A DNA stretch of 64,000 nucleotides from Paludibacter sp. (GCA_031292575.1 JARLGX010000019.1:48813-112812); one strand, 5' to 3'; shown: positions 46,548-56,563, counted from the stretch's first letter. The notes: generated from the letters alone by a model not told the origin. Program-made: numbers and translations.

Positions 46548-48317
46548 TTATTTTCCTTGTTTAATAATCCTGTATAAGACCATAACATCACCAAAATCAT
46601 TGTATTTGTCAGGGGTGCGATCCAATTCTTCGAATGCATATTTCCCTGCATATTTAGCTCTTACACTCTCTATATAGTTTAGTCCTGTAATAAAGTAACC
46701 GGTAGAAGGTTGCTCTTTATCAAAGTTTTTAAAGTCGTTACCCATGTAAAAGTTCAGGCCATACATGTTGAGATAATATGTCAAGTCATTCATTACATAG
46801 GTTTTATCTTTGAGGTCATACTTAGCCTCAATCTTCTCGGCAAAAGGGCGCGATGAATAAGCGTCTTTGAAAACCGGATAAGCCAGACCCTCCAGAAAAA
46901 CCTGTGTGCAAATAAACAAAGCTAAACTTGTTATCAGAATAATATTAGGTGTTTTCCTTTTCAAAACAAGAAGTGTAATAACAAAAACTATAAATAATAA
47001 CAACCAATCCATAACTCCCAATACAGGGGTTCGTTGAAATGCAACCGAGAATATATCCACATCATGCAATGTTTTAGCATCATGAATCAGAGGATTGGCA
47101 ATATTCGACAACGTGACAAAATGAAAAAACGAAACCAACAACAATAATATGGCCGACAGAATCAAGAGTATTCGGGTCTGAACCTTTATAAATAGTGGCT
47201 TATATTCCAAAACCCATTCGTAAAGAAGTGCTAGCAAGTAAGCTGCAAAGGGGTAAATAGGCATAATATAAGCACTTCGTTTGGAAGCAGGGATGGCATA
47301 GAACGTAAAAAACACACCTATAGACACAATGCTAAACAACGTAATCTTATCCATATTAGCAATCCGCGCCCAGAATGAAGCCTTCTGGGGTTTGAAATGT
47401 CGAAACACACCTTTGTACCAACGGGTGAATGCACTGAAGAGCAGCACCAATGTCCAGGGCATAAATCCCAAAATTATTGAAGGGATATAATACCAAAACG
47501 GTCCTTTATGCCCTAAATCGTAGGTAATACCCAGTGTTTTGCTGTCTTCACCAAGAAAGCGGCCGAAGTTTTCGGCATAAACAAGTTTCAGGAAATGCTC
47601 ACCGCCTTGCTGGTAAGCCAGCACGTACCAAACCAACAAAATAGCCAGTGCCGGCAAAGCAACCAATACGTTTTTATAAATGATTTTCCACAGCGAATAA
47701 CGTTGAAGAACAAGCAGGTAAATTCCGAAGACAAGGCAAGGCAACAAAATACCTACAGGCCCCTTAACCAAAGCCGCTCCACCCAGAAACAGTGGAATCA
47801 GCAGTGGATAACCCTTCAAGCCCTTCTCCTCCCACTTGAAAAGACTTATCAAAGCAGCTACCATAAAGAACGCGAGCGTCATATCCACCCGGGTTTCTAC
47901 TCCCTGCCGATGCATTTCGAAGCTGGTGAGCATCATAATTGAAGCCAGTATAGCCCGAAAAGACGTTGTTCTTTTGTAAAGTAAAACAAATAACATCATG
48001 GTAATTCCTATCAAACTCAAAGCAGAAGGCATACGGGCGGTAGTTTCACTTACATGTCCGGCAGGAAGTGAAAAAGCGGCTATAAACCAATGCATAAAAG
48101 GCGGTTTATAAGCTACCTCATCGGCATAATCGGAAGGCAGTATCCAGTTACCCGTATTCAACATACAAGTAGCCACGGTAGCTTCCCTTGGTTCACCTTT
48201 AGTATAAAATTCGCCCATAGTAATCCATGGAAGAGTCAATAACATACTAATAAATAAAATAAAAACATAGGGGTGGCGGAGGTAAATAGCTTTGAAGGTG
48301 TCGATTAGTTTGTTCAT
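46548..48317 (-). CDS. Glycosyltransferase family 39 / ArnT-like membrane protein
   Basis: A 589-residue polytopic membrane glycosyltransferase with about 12 helices and the GT39/PMT-type first loop MGEFYTKGEPREATVATCML containing the catalytic aspartate/glutamate pair region. Relatives use polyprenyl-phosphate sugars to modify lipid A or proteins. Substrate unknown. Monocistronic. Confidence 0.85.
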   Translation of the reverse strand: MNKLIDTFKAIYLRHPYVFILFISMLLTLPWITMGEFYTKGEPREATVATCMLNTGNWILPSDYADEVAYKPPFMHWFIAAFSLPAGHVSETTARMPSALSLIGITMMLFVLLYKRTTSFRAILASIMMLTSFEMHRQGVETRVDMTLAFFMVAALISLFKWEEKGLKGYPLLIPLFLGGAALVKGPVGILLPCLVFGIYLLVLQRYSLWKIIYKNVLVALPALAILLVWYVLAYQQGGEHFLKLVYAENFGRFLGEDSKTLGITYDLGHKGPFWYYIPSIILGFMPWTLVLLFSAFTRWYKGVFRHFKPQKASFWARIANMDKITLFSIVSIGVFFTFYAIPASKRSAYIMPIYPFAAYLLALLYEWVLEYKPLFIKVQTRILLILSAILLLLVSFFHFVTLSNIANPLIHDAKTLHDVDIFSVAFQRTPVLGVMDWLLLFIVFVITLLVLKRKTPNIILITSLALFICTQVFLEGLAYPVFKDAYSSRPFAEKIEAKYDLKDKTYVMNDLTYYLNMYGLNFYMGNDFKNFDKEQPSTGYFITGLNYIESVRAKYAGKYAFEELDRTPDKYNDFGDVMVLYRIIKQGK

Positions 48318-48415
48318 GTGTTTTAGTAGAATTTGGTGTCAAAGATAGTAAAATTCAATTTGTTATTGAATAATAATTGGATGAAACAGGAATAATTAAG
48401 ACAGATTTCATATTC

Positions 48416-48678
48416 GTACAATGCCGATGACAGCACCGTATAAGACTGGTGACAGTACCGCAATCAACCAACGTTATACCATATAATACTGATGGCAATA
48501 CCGTATAATATTGATGACAGCACCATATACTATCAACGGCTGTACCGTATAATACCGATAACAGTATCGTATTCTACCGATGAATGTATCGTATTGTATA
48601 ATTGACAACTTCGTATAGCACCGATGACAGTACCGTATTGAATCGATGATACTTCCATATAAGGCTGATGTCAATAGC
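48416..48678 (+). repeat. Degenerate 22-bp tandem repeat array, about 12 units
   Basis: Twelve adjoining units, eleven of exactly 22 bases and one of 21 (48460-48480). The consensus begins GTATAATACCGATG and ends CAGTACC. Start points: 48416, 48438, 48460, 48481, 48503, 48525, 48547, 48569, 48591, 48613, 48635 and 48657; weaker traces run to about 48720. Units vary strongly while the period stays fixed, and 22 is not a multiple of three, so it is not coding. The frame on the minus strand across it is a by-product. Confidence 0.85.
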
Positions 48679-48917
48679 ATATAAACAGAAGCGCATATTC
48701 ATATACAACCTCTTACAATACATTTAAAATGATATACTTAACCGTATTTAGCCTGTCAACAAGCATAGTATGGCAGGCATTTCAACGTATTATCTCCATA
48801 TTTTGAATTGTTATAAATTAAGAGGATGATGTTAATTGTAAGCGGCTGTAAATTAAGATGTTTTAGTTAAGTACATGTCAATAGTTTAAATTAAGTTTAA
48901 TTATTCATTGTATACTA

Positions 48918-48948
48918 TTGTAAATATGGGTTAACTTATATATATTTG
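48918..48948 (+). promoter_or_regulatory. Promoter of the helical CarboxypepD-like gene
   Basis: TTG (48918-48920), 20 bases, TATATTTG (48941-48948), about 90 bases before the start codon. Confidence 0.55.
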
Positions 48949-49036
48949 GAGCGTCAATTAGTTAAGTTTAATATTGCCAATGGAGCATATTTCTTTAGCG
49001 TAGTCTCTAATTAATTAAAATCAAAATAATAATAAC

Positions 49037-49948
49037 ATGAACATCAAACAACAATCAAAGCTTAAAATGTTTTTGACAGTGAGAGTTTTACTCCTGTCGA
49101 GTTCGGCCATTACAGCCAAACTTCCAAATTTTACTGAATTTATGGCAGCACTGGATGCAGCCATTTTACAAATTCAAACCCATAGTGAAGCACAGCATTT
49201 CGATACGAAAGGTGTGACAGATAACAAACAATCGTTGAGAGATTCGCTTGTTATTAAAATATTGGATGCTTCGGCTAAAATGCAGGCTTATGCCAAGTAC
49301 TTTCACGACTCAGTGCTACTATCGGAAACTAAATTTACCAAAACCCAGTTGATACATGTGTCCAGTCTGGAGCTGCTAGATATTGCTAATGGCCTGTATA
49401 ACCGCATTGATGCACATTTGGCCGACGTAGCTCCTTATGGATTAACAGCGGCAACACAAACTAATTACCGCACTGCAATTGACGATTATACCGAGTCAAT
49501 TCCACAAACACGCCAGAGCCAATTAAAAACCAAAGAAAACACCGCGCTCGAAGCACAAGGATTTATTGCAGCCTATGAGGCAATTGATAATATTGATTCA
49601 TTAGTAGAAATAGTGCGTCTAACGGAACCGGTTTTCTATGCAAATTACGTCAATGCCCGCAAAATTGTAGATCAGGGTAAAGGAACACTGCAAGTACAAG
49701 GTACAGTGACCGAAGCTGCTACCGGAAAACCAATAGCCGGAGCATTGCTTACCTTCCGCTTGAAAGGACAAACCAAGGTGATTCTCGAAAAAGAGTCGGC
49801 TGATAAAGGAGGTTTAAATATAAAAACACTGGCAGAAGGCATTTACGACGTTACCATTACAAAAGTAGGTTTCAAAACTCAAACCAATAACATAATAGTT
49901 AACTGGAATGAGTTGTGTGTGCTAAATGTGGCAATGGAAAGAATCTGA
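49037..49948 (+). CDS. Helical protein with C-terminal carboxypeptidase-regulatory-like domain
   Basis: A 303-residue protein. Residues 1-205 are all-helical with Asn/Gln/Ala-rich heptads (a family seen in several copies in Bacteroidota genomes, function unknown to me). Residues 225-303 are a carboxypeptidase-D regulatory-like beta-sandwich (GTVTEAATGKPIAGALLTFRL...). The N-terminal hydrophobic stretch (about 14-25) could be a weak signal or simply the first helix. The palindrome array and REP transposase begin a few bases after the stop. Confidence 0.62.
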   Translation: MNIKQQSKLKMFLTVRVLLLSSSAITAKLPNFTEFMAALDAAILQIQTHSEAQHFDTKGVTDNKQSLRDSLVIKILDASAKMQAYAKYFHDSVLLSETKFTKTQLIHVSSLELLDIANGLYNRIDAHLADVAPYGLTAATQTNYRTAIDDYTESIPQTRQSQLKTKENTALEAQGFIAAYEAIDNIDSLVEIVRLTEPVFYANYVNARKIVDQGKGTLQVQGTVTEAATGKPIAGALLTFRLKGQTKVILEKESADKGGLNIKTLAEGIYDVTITKVGFKTQTNNIIVNWNELCVLNVAMERI

Positions 49949-49949
49949 A

Positions 49950-50300
49950 AAATCCCGAAGAGATTGAATGTGATTAACCACGGGGACAACCCGTGGTTAT
50001 GAATAACAACACCGGAACACAACCCCGATAGGGGTTGAACAACATATTAATCAGTATCGCAGAATATCCATGCATTACATACATGGTTAATGAGAATGAA
50101 CCGCGTTGCGGTTCGACATTCAATATAGGATAAACATAAAATCCTGAAGGGATTCAATATGAATAGCCATGTATGAAATGCATGGACAGAATAGCCATGT
50201 ATGAAATGCATGGACAGATGTGATTCAACAACCTATAACCCCGATAGAGGTTGAATTCGATTAACCATGGGCGACAACCCATGGATAAGGGTAGCAACCC
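49950..50300 (+). repeat. Array of small palindromes (REP-like) before the transposase
   Basis: At least eight short hairpins in 350 bases, joined by spacers such as GATTGAATGTGATTAACCAC. Stems: 49975-49999 (10 bp, loop GACAA), 50020-50037 (CAACCCC/GGGGTTG), 50068-50086, 50098-50114 (GAACCGC/GCGGTTC), 50140-50154, two 28-bp direct repeats 50162-50189 and 50190-50217 each with CCATG/CATGG, 50237-50252, and 50265-50284 (CCATGGG/CCCATGG). The array abuts a REP-associated transposase. Confidence 0.85.
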
Positions 50301-50319
50301 GATAGATACACATAACATC

Positions 50320-50763
50320 ATGAGCACCTACACGCAAAGCATGATACAGATTGTATTCAGTACCAAATACCGCGAAAAGACACTAATCAAAGAACATCGC
50401 GATGAGTTATACAAATATATCTGGGGTTTATTGAAAAACAACTGCCATCAATACCGTATTGGAGGTATTGCCGATCAGATTCACATTGCCACGCATATTC
50501 ATCCTTCAGTTAGTGTAGCTGATTTAGTTAAGGATATAAAACTTGCCAGTTCAGATTATATCAAAACCCAAAACCTGTTTCCACATTTCGGAGGTTGGCA
50601 ATCGGGCTATGGATGGTTTACCTATTCTTTCCGAGACAAAGACCATCTGATTGAATACATAAAAAATCAGGAAAAACACCACAACGAAAAAGATTACATG
50701 ACCGAATTGATTGAATTGCTCAAAGAGCACGATGTGGAGTTTGATGAGAAGTATTTGCTTTGA
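50320..50763 (+). CDS. REP-associated (IS200-like, Y1) transposase with altered HUH motif
   Basis: A 147-residue Y1 transposase of the IS200/RAYT family. Start ATG 50320 (MSTYTQSMIQIVFSTK) matches the family; in-frame starts upstream run through the palindromes. The tyrosine is Y113 in EYIKNQEKHH. The metal-binding HUH normally reads His-x-His; here residues 53-55 are Gln-Ile-His (codon CAG at 50476-50478), so the first ligand is changed. The protein is otherwise full length and typical, so loss of activity is possible but not certain. The gene is flanked on both sides by AGGGATTGAATGTGAT-like units. Confidence 0.85.
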   Translation: MSTYTQSMIQIVFSTKYREKTLIKEHRDELYKYIWGLLKNNCHQYRIGGIADQIHIATHIHPSVSVADLVKDIKLASSDYIKTQNLFPHFGGWQSGYGWFTYSFRDKDHLIEYIKNQEKHHNEKDYMTELIELLKEHDVEFDEKYLL

Positions 50764-50790
50764 AACTGTATCTGCTGTGTTCACTTGAAT

Positions 50791-50832
50791 AATAATTCCT
50801 CCAATGACATCAGTCTTGTTGGAGGAATTATT
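50791..50832 (+). terminator. Hairpin after the transposase gene
   Basis: A perfect 14-bp stem (50791-50804 with 50819-50832) around a 14-base loop, 27 bases after the stop. The tail is only weakly T-rich. At 50850-50867 a unit AGAAGGGATTGAATGTGAT repeats part of the upstream array, and the rest of the gap to 51014 shows nothing clear. Confidence 0.6.
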
Positions 50833-51014
50833 TATCCAAAATACAGAAGGGATTGAATGTGATAATCGGGAGATGTAAGTCTTTGGGATTGCGACCAAGA
50901 AAACAAAAAGAAAGACGCAAGCACTTAATGTCATTTTCTGTTATAAAAGAATTATATTTGTAACCATTCTGCAAAGAATAAGATAGATATATACGGAGGG
51001 AAGAAATTAAAACT

Positions 51015-51051
51015 AAAAACCCGCTGCAAGCTAAACTTACAAAGGGTTTTT
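51015..51051 (-). terminator. Probable terminator of the nuo operon
   Basis: An 8-bp stem AAAAACCC/GGGTTTTT (51015-51022 with 51044-51051) around a 21-base loop. On the minus strand a U run follows. It lies about 50 bases after the nuoN stop. Confidence 0.5.
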
Positions 51052-51066
51052 CTATATCTTTAAGTT

Positions 51067-51086
51067 CCTTTTAGGGGATTTAGGGG
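51067..51086. repeat. Single CCCCTTTAGGGG-type arm after nuoN
   Basis: CCTTTTAGGGGATTTAGGGG is a diverged arm of the paired element, 12 bases from the nuoN stop. No partner arm is seen nearby. Confidence 0.6.
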
Positions 51087-51098
51087 CATGATAGCAGT

Positions 51099-52520
51099 TT
51101 ACATTCCGAAACTCAATGCAGCAATCTGAGTATAGACAGTGCTAACTAAACCAACAAACAGAATACCCAATGTACAAATCACAAAGCTGATTTTTAAAGG
51201 TACATCGCTTTTTACAGTTTCAATAGGGTTTTCGCTTTTGTTCAGGAACATGGCTTTGATTACCAACAGGTAGTAATACAATGAAATGATAGTGTTCAAC
51301 AAGGCAATAAATACTAATACATAATATCCTTGTGCGGCAGCGGCCGAGAATACAAAGAATTTACTGAAGAATCCTGCAAATGGCGGAATACCTGCCAACG
51401 AGAATAAAGCCAGCATCATCACAAAGCTCAGACGTGGGTTGGTTTGATACAATCCGTTATAATCGTCCATCTTTACTTTTCCGGTACGTTCTTCAATAAC
51501 CGAAATAACACCGAATGCAGCAAGGTTAGAGAACATATATACCAACACATAATACACCAATGAAGCCATACCCATGGCACTACCACTGATAATAGCCAGC
51601 AAGATATAACCTGCCTGCGAAATTGATGAGAATGCAAGGAAGCGTTTCAGATTTTGCTGACGAATTGCAAACACATTAGCCACCGTAATACTAACCACAG
51701 CCAAACCATATAAAATAGGTTGCCATTGGTTTACAAGATTGCCAAACACTTTAATTAGTAACGTGAATAAAACAAATACTGCCGAACCTTTAGAGATAAC
51801 CGAAAGATAAGAAGTGATATTTGTCTGTGCACCTTCGTATACGTCCGGAGTCCACAAATGGAACGGAACCAACGATATTTTGAAGAACAACCCTACGGCA
51901 AAGAAAACAAATGCCATAATCTGGAGTGGCGTACCTGTAATCAGAGTTGGCAGGTCGGAAAAATATAATGTTCCGGTTGAACCATAGATTAATGACATAC
52001 CGAATACCGAAATACTCGAAGCAAACACTGCCGAAAGAATGTATTTAGCACCTGCCTCAGCCGATTTACGATTATATTTATCAAAAGCAACCAACGTAGC
52101 CATTGGGATAGAAGCTGTTTCGAGTCCAATAAAGAACATCAGGAAGTTGCCCGACGAAATCATGAAATACATCCCCAACAAGGTAGAAAGTGTCAGGAAG
52201 TAAAACTCGCCACGTTTAATGCGGTTGGCATCTTCGTTCAGGAACTTATGCGCTTGCAACAAAACAATGATTGTACCAACGTTCAAAATACTTTTCACAT
52301 AAGTTTGCATCGGTACATATTGGAACATACCACCGGCAATACTAAACGCATCGCGCGGAACACAATTGATTATGGTGTGGGCTGTAAGAAGTAATAGTGC
52401 AACAGGCTGAAAATACTTCAATGCTTTTTCGCCGGCAAATATATCATAAACCAAAAGGAAAATCATCACCACTATCAGTGAAAACTCTTCGTGCATTTGT
52501 AAGAAACTACTGTAATCCAT
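51099..52520 (-). CDS. nuoN: NADH-quinone oxidoreductase subunit N
   Basis: A 473-residue antiporter-like membrane subunit of complex I with about 14 helices. Typical: [41 protein letters not shown] and [18 protein letters not shown]. Last gene of the nuo operon. It pumps protons together with NuoL and NuoM. Confidence 0.96.
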   Translation of the reverse strand: MDYSSFLQMHEEFSLIVVMIFLLVYDIFAGEKALKYFQPVALLLLTAHTIINCVPRDAFSIAGGMFQYVPMQTYVKSILNVGTIIVLLQAHKFLNEDANRIKRGEFYFLTLSTLLGMYFMISSGNFLMFFIGLETASIPMATLVAFDKYNRKSAEAGAKYILSAVFASSISVFGMSLIYGSTGTLYFSDLPTLITGTPLQIMAFVFFAVGLFFKISLVPFHLWTPDVYEGAQTNITSYLSVISKGSAVFVLFTLLIKVFGNLVNQWQPILYGLAVVSITVANVFAIRQQNLKRFLAFSSISQAGYILLAIISGSAMGMASLVYYVLVYMFSNLAAFGVISVIEERTGKVKMDDYNGLYQTNPRLSFVMMLALFSLAGIPPFAGFFSKFFVFSAAAAQGYYVLVFIALLNTIISLYYYLLVIKAMFLNKSENPIETVKSDVPLKISFVICTLGILFVGLVSTVYTQIAALSFGM

Positions 52521-52579
52521 ATAATGTTGAATTGTTGAATCGTTTGTTTGTTGAATTGGTTTTAAATACCTTTAGGGTA

Positions 52580-54061
52580 CTATTTGGCTAATTGACCGAT
52601 AACCGGAATCACACTGTCATGAATAAGACCCGAAATCCAGAATGGTGCTGAACCGATAGCAAAAATGGCTATAATAAGTGTTACTACCGAAAGGCGTTCA
52701 TACCAGGTTGCGTCAGTTAAGTGCTCGTGATGTGCATCTTGTACAGCTCCGAATAAAATTTTACCAACTACCCGTAGAATATACACAGCGGTAATAACAA
52801 TTGAAGTAATAGCAACAATAGTTAATACACGATGAAAAGTATCGGTATGCTGGAACGATCCGACAAAAATTGTCATCTCGGCAACGAAACCGCTCAAACT
52901 TGGCAACCCTAATGAAGCCAAACCCGCAATCACATAACTAACACCCAAAAACGGAAGAATTTTCATCAATCCACCCATTTCGGTAATTAAACGCGTGTGT
53001 GTTCGTCCATAAATCATTCCAATCAATGCAAAGAAAAGTGCTGTCATTAAACCATGCGAAAGCATTTGCAGAATGGCACCTGTCATGGCTGTTTCGTTCA
53101 ACATCAGAATGGCAAAAAGTACTAACCCGCAGTGACTAACAGAAGAATAAGCATTAATATATTTCAAATCGGTTTGACGGATAGCTGCAAAAGCACCATA
53201 AACAACACTAATTCCTGTCAGGATTAAGAAAAACCACGACATTTCCTTAGCGGCATCGGGCATCAAATAAATAGCCACACGGAAAGCACCGTAACCACCT
53301 AACTTCATCAACACACCGGCATGTAACATCGAAACCGCAGTTGGTGCTGAGGCATGACCATCGGGCGACCAGGTATGGAAAGGAAACAAAGCTCCCAACA
53401 CACCAAATCCCATAAAAGTAAGCGGGAAGAAATAGCGTTGCAATTCAATAGGAATATGAAGTTTGGCAATTTCCAGAATGTTCATGCTGGTAGCACCCGA
53501 ACCATAATAGATTCCCAGTATACCTACTAATAATAAAGCAGAGCCACCCATTAACATCAATGTCAGTTTCATCGCACCATATTCTTTCCGGCCACTACCC
53601 CACACTCCAATCAGCAAATACATTGGTATCAAGGCAATTTCGTAGTACATAAACATGGTAAACAAGTCGGTAGAGATAAAGAAACCGTAAACTCCAATGG
53701 ACAAAAGGCTGTACCACAAGAAGAACTCTTTAGGAAGCGGATCAATTTTCCATGATGCAAATACACCAGTAAATACAATAACCGATGTAAGTAATAACAT
53801 AGCTACCGAAATGCCATCAATTCCTACCGAATAATGGATATTAAAGGGTGCATACCAAACTGTATCAGCCGTAAAGAGCATCGTGGCAGCGTTTCCGGCA
53901 GCACGTTCGATGAAATACATATAAGTTATTATACCTGATAATATCATCAAAAGAGAAGCTCCGGTGGCTACAACGAATTGTATTTGCTTCCTGCTGTTGG
54001 AAACAAACAAGCCCATCATCATCAATGCCGGAATAAGAACGAATAAGGATAAAAAGTTCAT
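52580..54061 (-). CDS. nuoM: NADH-quinone oxidoreductase subunit M
   Basis: A 493-residue antiporter-like subunit with LFPFHTWSPDGHASAPTAVSMLHAG and YINAYSSVSHCGLVLFAI, and the second proton channel of complex I. A short degenerate CCTTTAGGG (52569-52577) sits just before its stop codon on the plus strand. Confidence 0.96.
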   Translation of the reverse strand: MNFLSLFVLIPALMMMGLFVSNSRKQIQFVVATGASLLMILSGIITYMYFIERAAGNAATMLFTADTVWYAPFNIHYSVGIDGISVAMLLLTSVIVFTGVFASWKIDPLPKEFFLWYSLLSIGVYGFFISTDLFTMFMYYEIALIPMYLLIGVWGSGRKEYGAMKLTLMLMGGSALLLVGILGIYYGSGATSMNILEIAKLHIPIELQRYFFPLTFMGFGVLGALFPFHTWSPDGHASAPTAVSMLHAGVLMKLGGYGAFRVAIYLMPDAAKEMSWFFLILTGISVVYGAFAAIRQTDLKYINAYSSVSHCGLVLFAILMLNETAMTGAILQMLSHGLMTALFFALIGMIYGRTHTRLITEMGGLMKILPFLGVSYVIAGLASLGLPSLSGFVAEMTIFVGSFQHTDTFHRVLTIVAITSIVITAVYILRVVGKILFGAVQDAHHEHLTDATWYERLSVVTLIIAIFAIGSAPFWISGLIHDSVIPVIGQLAK

Positions 54062-54080
54062 ATTGTAATTATTAATACTA

Positions 54081-54170
54081 CCCCTAACCCCTAAAGGGGA
54101 AAAAGATAAGTTAGTAATATTGTAATTAAATCAAAGACAAAACTAAAACAATTCCCCTTTAGGGGTTAGG
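54081..54170. repeat. Paired inverted CCCCTAAAGGGG element, copy 2 (nuoL-nuoM)
   Basis: Arms CCCCTAACCCCTAAAGGGG (54081-54099) and CCCCTTTAGGGGTTAGG (54154-54170) are inverted, 54 bases apart, and fill the nuoL-nuoM gap from 20 bases after the nuoM start to 3 bases before the nuoL stop. Confidence 0.85.
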
Positions 54171-54173
54171 AGT

Positions 54174-56111
54174 CTAAAAAATTAGCACTATTGCTGTAAT
54201 CAATAATGTCCCCAACAGGAATACATACGCATATTGTTGCACTTGTCCCGATTGGAATCCTTTAATTTTCACAGAAACCCATTGGGTTGTATTGGCAAAA
54301 CCATCCATAGTAGCGTCAATCACATGACGATCGAACCATGCCAATGGGCGTGATACACTATTGAAAATGATTTTTTTGGTAATAAACATGTACACTTCGT
54401 CCAGATAGAAACGGTTGCTGGCACCTTTGTATAATCCGGAAAATGTTTTAGCTAATTTATCAGGTGTTGCAGTTGGTTTGCGATACATCAATGTGGCAAT
54501 AATAATTGAAACAGAGGCAACTACCACGCTCATAATAGCTACAGTCGGATTAATATGAATATGATATTCTGCTCCGGTACTGCTTACAAATTCACCAAAT
54601 GGAATAAATCCGGCAACACAGGTAACTCCGGCAAGGAATACCAATGGAAATGCCATAGCAAAAGGCGATTCATGTGGAGTATGTCCATGTCCGTGGTCGT
54701 CGTGCCCGTGAGCAGCAGCTTTGATTATATAATCTTTACCCCAGAAAATGCTGTAATATAAACGGAACATATAGAATGCAGTCAGTGCGGCAGCGAAAGT
54801 CATTATTCCGCCAATATACGGGCTGAATTCATAACTTGCCGAAAGAATTTCGTCTTTACTGAAGAATCCCGAGAAAGGAGGAATACCTGCAATTGCCAGA
54901 CAAGCAATCAGGAATGTCCAGTTCGTAATAGGCATATATTTGCGAAGTCCACCCATATCTTTCATTTCGTTGCTGTGAACGGCGTGAATAACCGAACCTG
55001 CACCCAGGAACAACAACGCTTTGAACATGGCGTGAGTAAACAGGTGGAACATGGAAGCCATATAACCGGTTCCTTCTTGTCCGTCATAACCTGAAACTCC
55101 AAGAGCCACCATCATGAAAGCAATCTGAGAAATGGTAGAGAATGCCAGCACACGTTTAATATCCGTTTGTACACAGGCAATTACAGCAGCAAATAAGGCT
55201 GTGAATGCACCAATGTAAGCAACACCGTGCAAAACTTCAGGCGTTTGGAAATAATACACCGGGAAGAAACGAGCAACAAGGAATACACCGGCAACAACCA
55301 TGGTTGCAGCATGAATCAACGCCGAAACAGGAGTCGGACCTTCCATGGCATCCGGTAACCAGATTTGTAATGGGAACATAGCCGATTTACCGGCGCCACC
55401 GATAAAGATTCCGGCCATTGCCCAGCTAATAACCCCAAAGCCTAAGAATGTTGCACCGGCACTTCCGGCAAATACAGTTGTGTGTTCAGCAGTTAAAATG
55501 CTAAAGTCGAATGTTTTTGTATAGAATGAAAGAATCAGAATACCAATTAAAAAGAACATATCGGCAAAGCGGGTAACGATAAAAGCTTTTTTAGCAGCAG
55601 CAACCGCCGACGGTTTGGTGTAATAAAATCCAATCAACAGGTAAGACGAAACACCCACCAATTCCCAGAAAATATACATTTGAAAGATATTGGTAGCTAC
55701 AACCAGTCCCAGCATGGAAAAAGTAAACAGCGATAAGAAAGCATAATAGCGTTCAAATCCTTTTTCACCGTGCATATAACTTAGACTGTAAATATTTACC
55801 ATAAATGATATGGTACTGATAACCACCAGCATCATTACTGAAATAGGATCAAGCAGAATACCGAGATTGATATGAAGAAATTCGGTAAACCGAAGCCATT
55901 CAATATTATATGGAATTAGTTTTTCATAAACTCCGGCAACCCTGTGCATAGAAAAATATTCCCAGGCAGTGTAATACGAAAGTGCTGTGATAATACCTAA
56001 AACAACTGTTCCAATTGTTCCGGCCACTTTTGGTTTCCACTTTGAATCCACAAGTCCCAATACAATGAAACTAAGAAGCGGAAGTACTAAAATCAATAAT
56101 GTATATTGCAT
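54174..56111 (-). CDS. nuoL: NADH-quinone oxidoreductase subunit L
   Basis: A 645-residue subunit, the largest antiporter-like subunit of complex I, with its C-terminal lateral helix and the motifs KSAMFPLQIWLPDAMEGPTPVSALIHAATMV and KRVLAFSTISQIAFMMVALG. A His-rich loop (HGHDDHGHGHTPHE) near residue 465 is noteworthy. Confidence 0.96.
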   Translation of the reverse strand: MQYTLLILVLPLLSFIVLGLVDSKWKPKVAGTIGTVVLGIITALSYYTAWEYFSMHRVAGVYEKLIPYNIEWLRFTEFLHINLGILLDPISVMMLVVISTISFMVNIYSLSYMHGEKGFERYYAFLSLFTFSMLGLVVATNIFQMYIFWELVGVSSYLLIGFYYTKPSAVAAAKKAFIVTRFADMFFLIGILILSFYTKTFDFSILTAEHTTVFAGSAGATFLGFGVISWAMAGIFIGGAGKSAMFPLQIWLPDAMEGPTPVSALIHAATMVVAGVFLVARFFPVYYFQTPEVLHGVAYIGAFTALFAAVIACVQTDIKRVLAFSTISQIAFMMVALGVSGYDGQEGTGYMASMFHLFTHAMFKALLFLGAGSVIHAVHSNEMKDMGGLRKYMPITNWTFLIACLAIAGIPPFSGFFSKDEILSASYEFSPYIGGIMTFAAALTAFYMFRLYYSIFWGKDYIIKAAAHGHDDHGHGHTPHESPFAMAFPLVFLAGVTCVAGFIPFGEFVSSTGAEYHIHINPTVAIMSVVVASVSIIIATLMYRKPTATPDKLAKTFSGLYKGASNRFYLDEVYMFITKKIIFNSVSRPLAWFDRHVIDATMDGFANTTQWVSVKIKGFQSGQVQQYAYVFLLGTLLITAIVLIF

Positions 56112-56157
56112 GTTTTATAATTATAAATTATGAATTATTAATTGTGAATTAATAAGA

Positions 56158-56496
56158 CTATTCTTTCATTTGGTCTAAGTTTCCAACTTCCACGCTTGTC
56201 AGATTGCGATAGATGTTGATAATAATTGCTATGGCTACAGCTGTTTCACAGGCGGCAATAGCAATGGTGAACAGAGCAAAGTAAAAGCCTTCCAAATGTC
56301 CGGGGAACAAATAACGGTTGAATACCACAAAGTTTATGTCGGCAGCGTTAAGCATAAGTTCAATCGAAATCAAAATCATCAACATGCTTCTGCGCGATAA
56401 AAAACCATAAACTCCGGCAAAGAACATAATTAAACTTACGCCCAGATATGCTTCCATTGGAATAGATCCTGATAGAATGTTATTTAGTAAATCCAT
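56158..56496 (-). CDS. nuoK: NADH-quinone oxidoreductase subunit K
   Basis: A 112-residue, three-helix subunit with the conserved SIELMLNAADINFVVF and AIAACETAVAIAI segments. Between nuoJ and nuoL. Confidence 0.94.
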   Translation of the reverse strand: MDLLNNILSGSIPMEAYLGVSLIMFFAGVYGFLSRRSMLMILISIELMLNAADINFVVFNRYLFPGHLEGFYFALFTIAIAACETAVAIAIIINIYRNLTSVEVGNLDQMKE

Positions 56497-56563
56497 AAAA
56501 AATAGATTAGTGATTGGTTAATTAGTTAATTGGGTGACTCAATTCCACTTTAGGATTTAGAAA

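Noticed and set aside
48416..48678. CRISPR array
   Set aside because: Units are contiguous with no unique spacers and strongly diverged.
48474..48680. Minus-strand 68-residue open frame
   Set aside because: It lies entirely in the 22-bp tandem array; the repeated IRYC-type residues are a by-product of the repeat, and there is no start context or family.
50162..50217. CRISPR array
   Set aside because: Only two directly adjacent 28-bp copies with no spacers, and no cas genes in the window.
50251..50319. Longer transposase start through the upstream palindromes
   Set aside because: The extra residues are encoded by the repeat array and are unlike any family member; the ATG at 50320 gives the usual MSTYTQ start.
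50551..50934. 127-residue minus-strand frame over the transposase
   Set aside because: Antisense to a gene with clear family match; no independent support.
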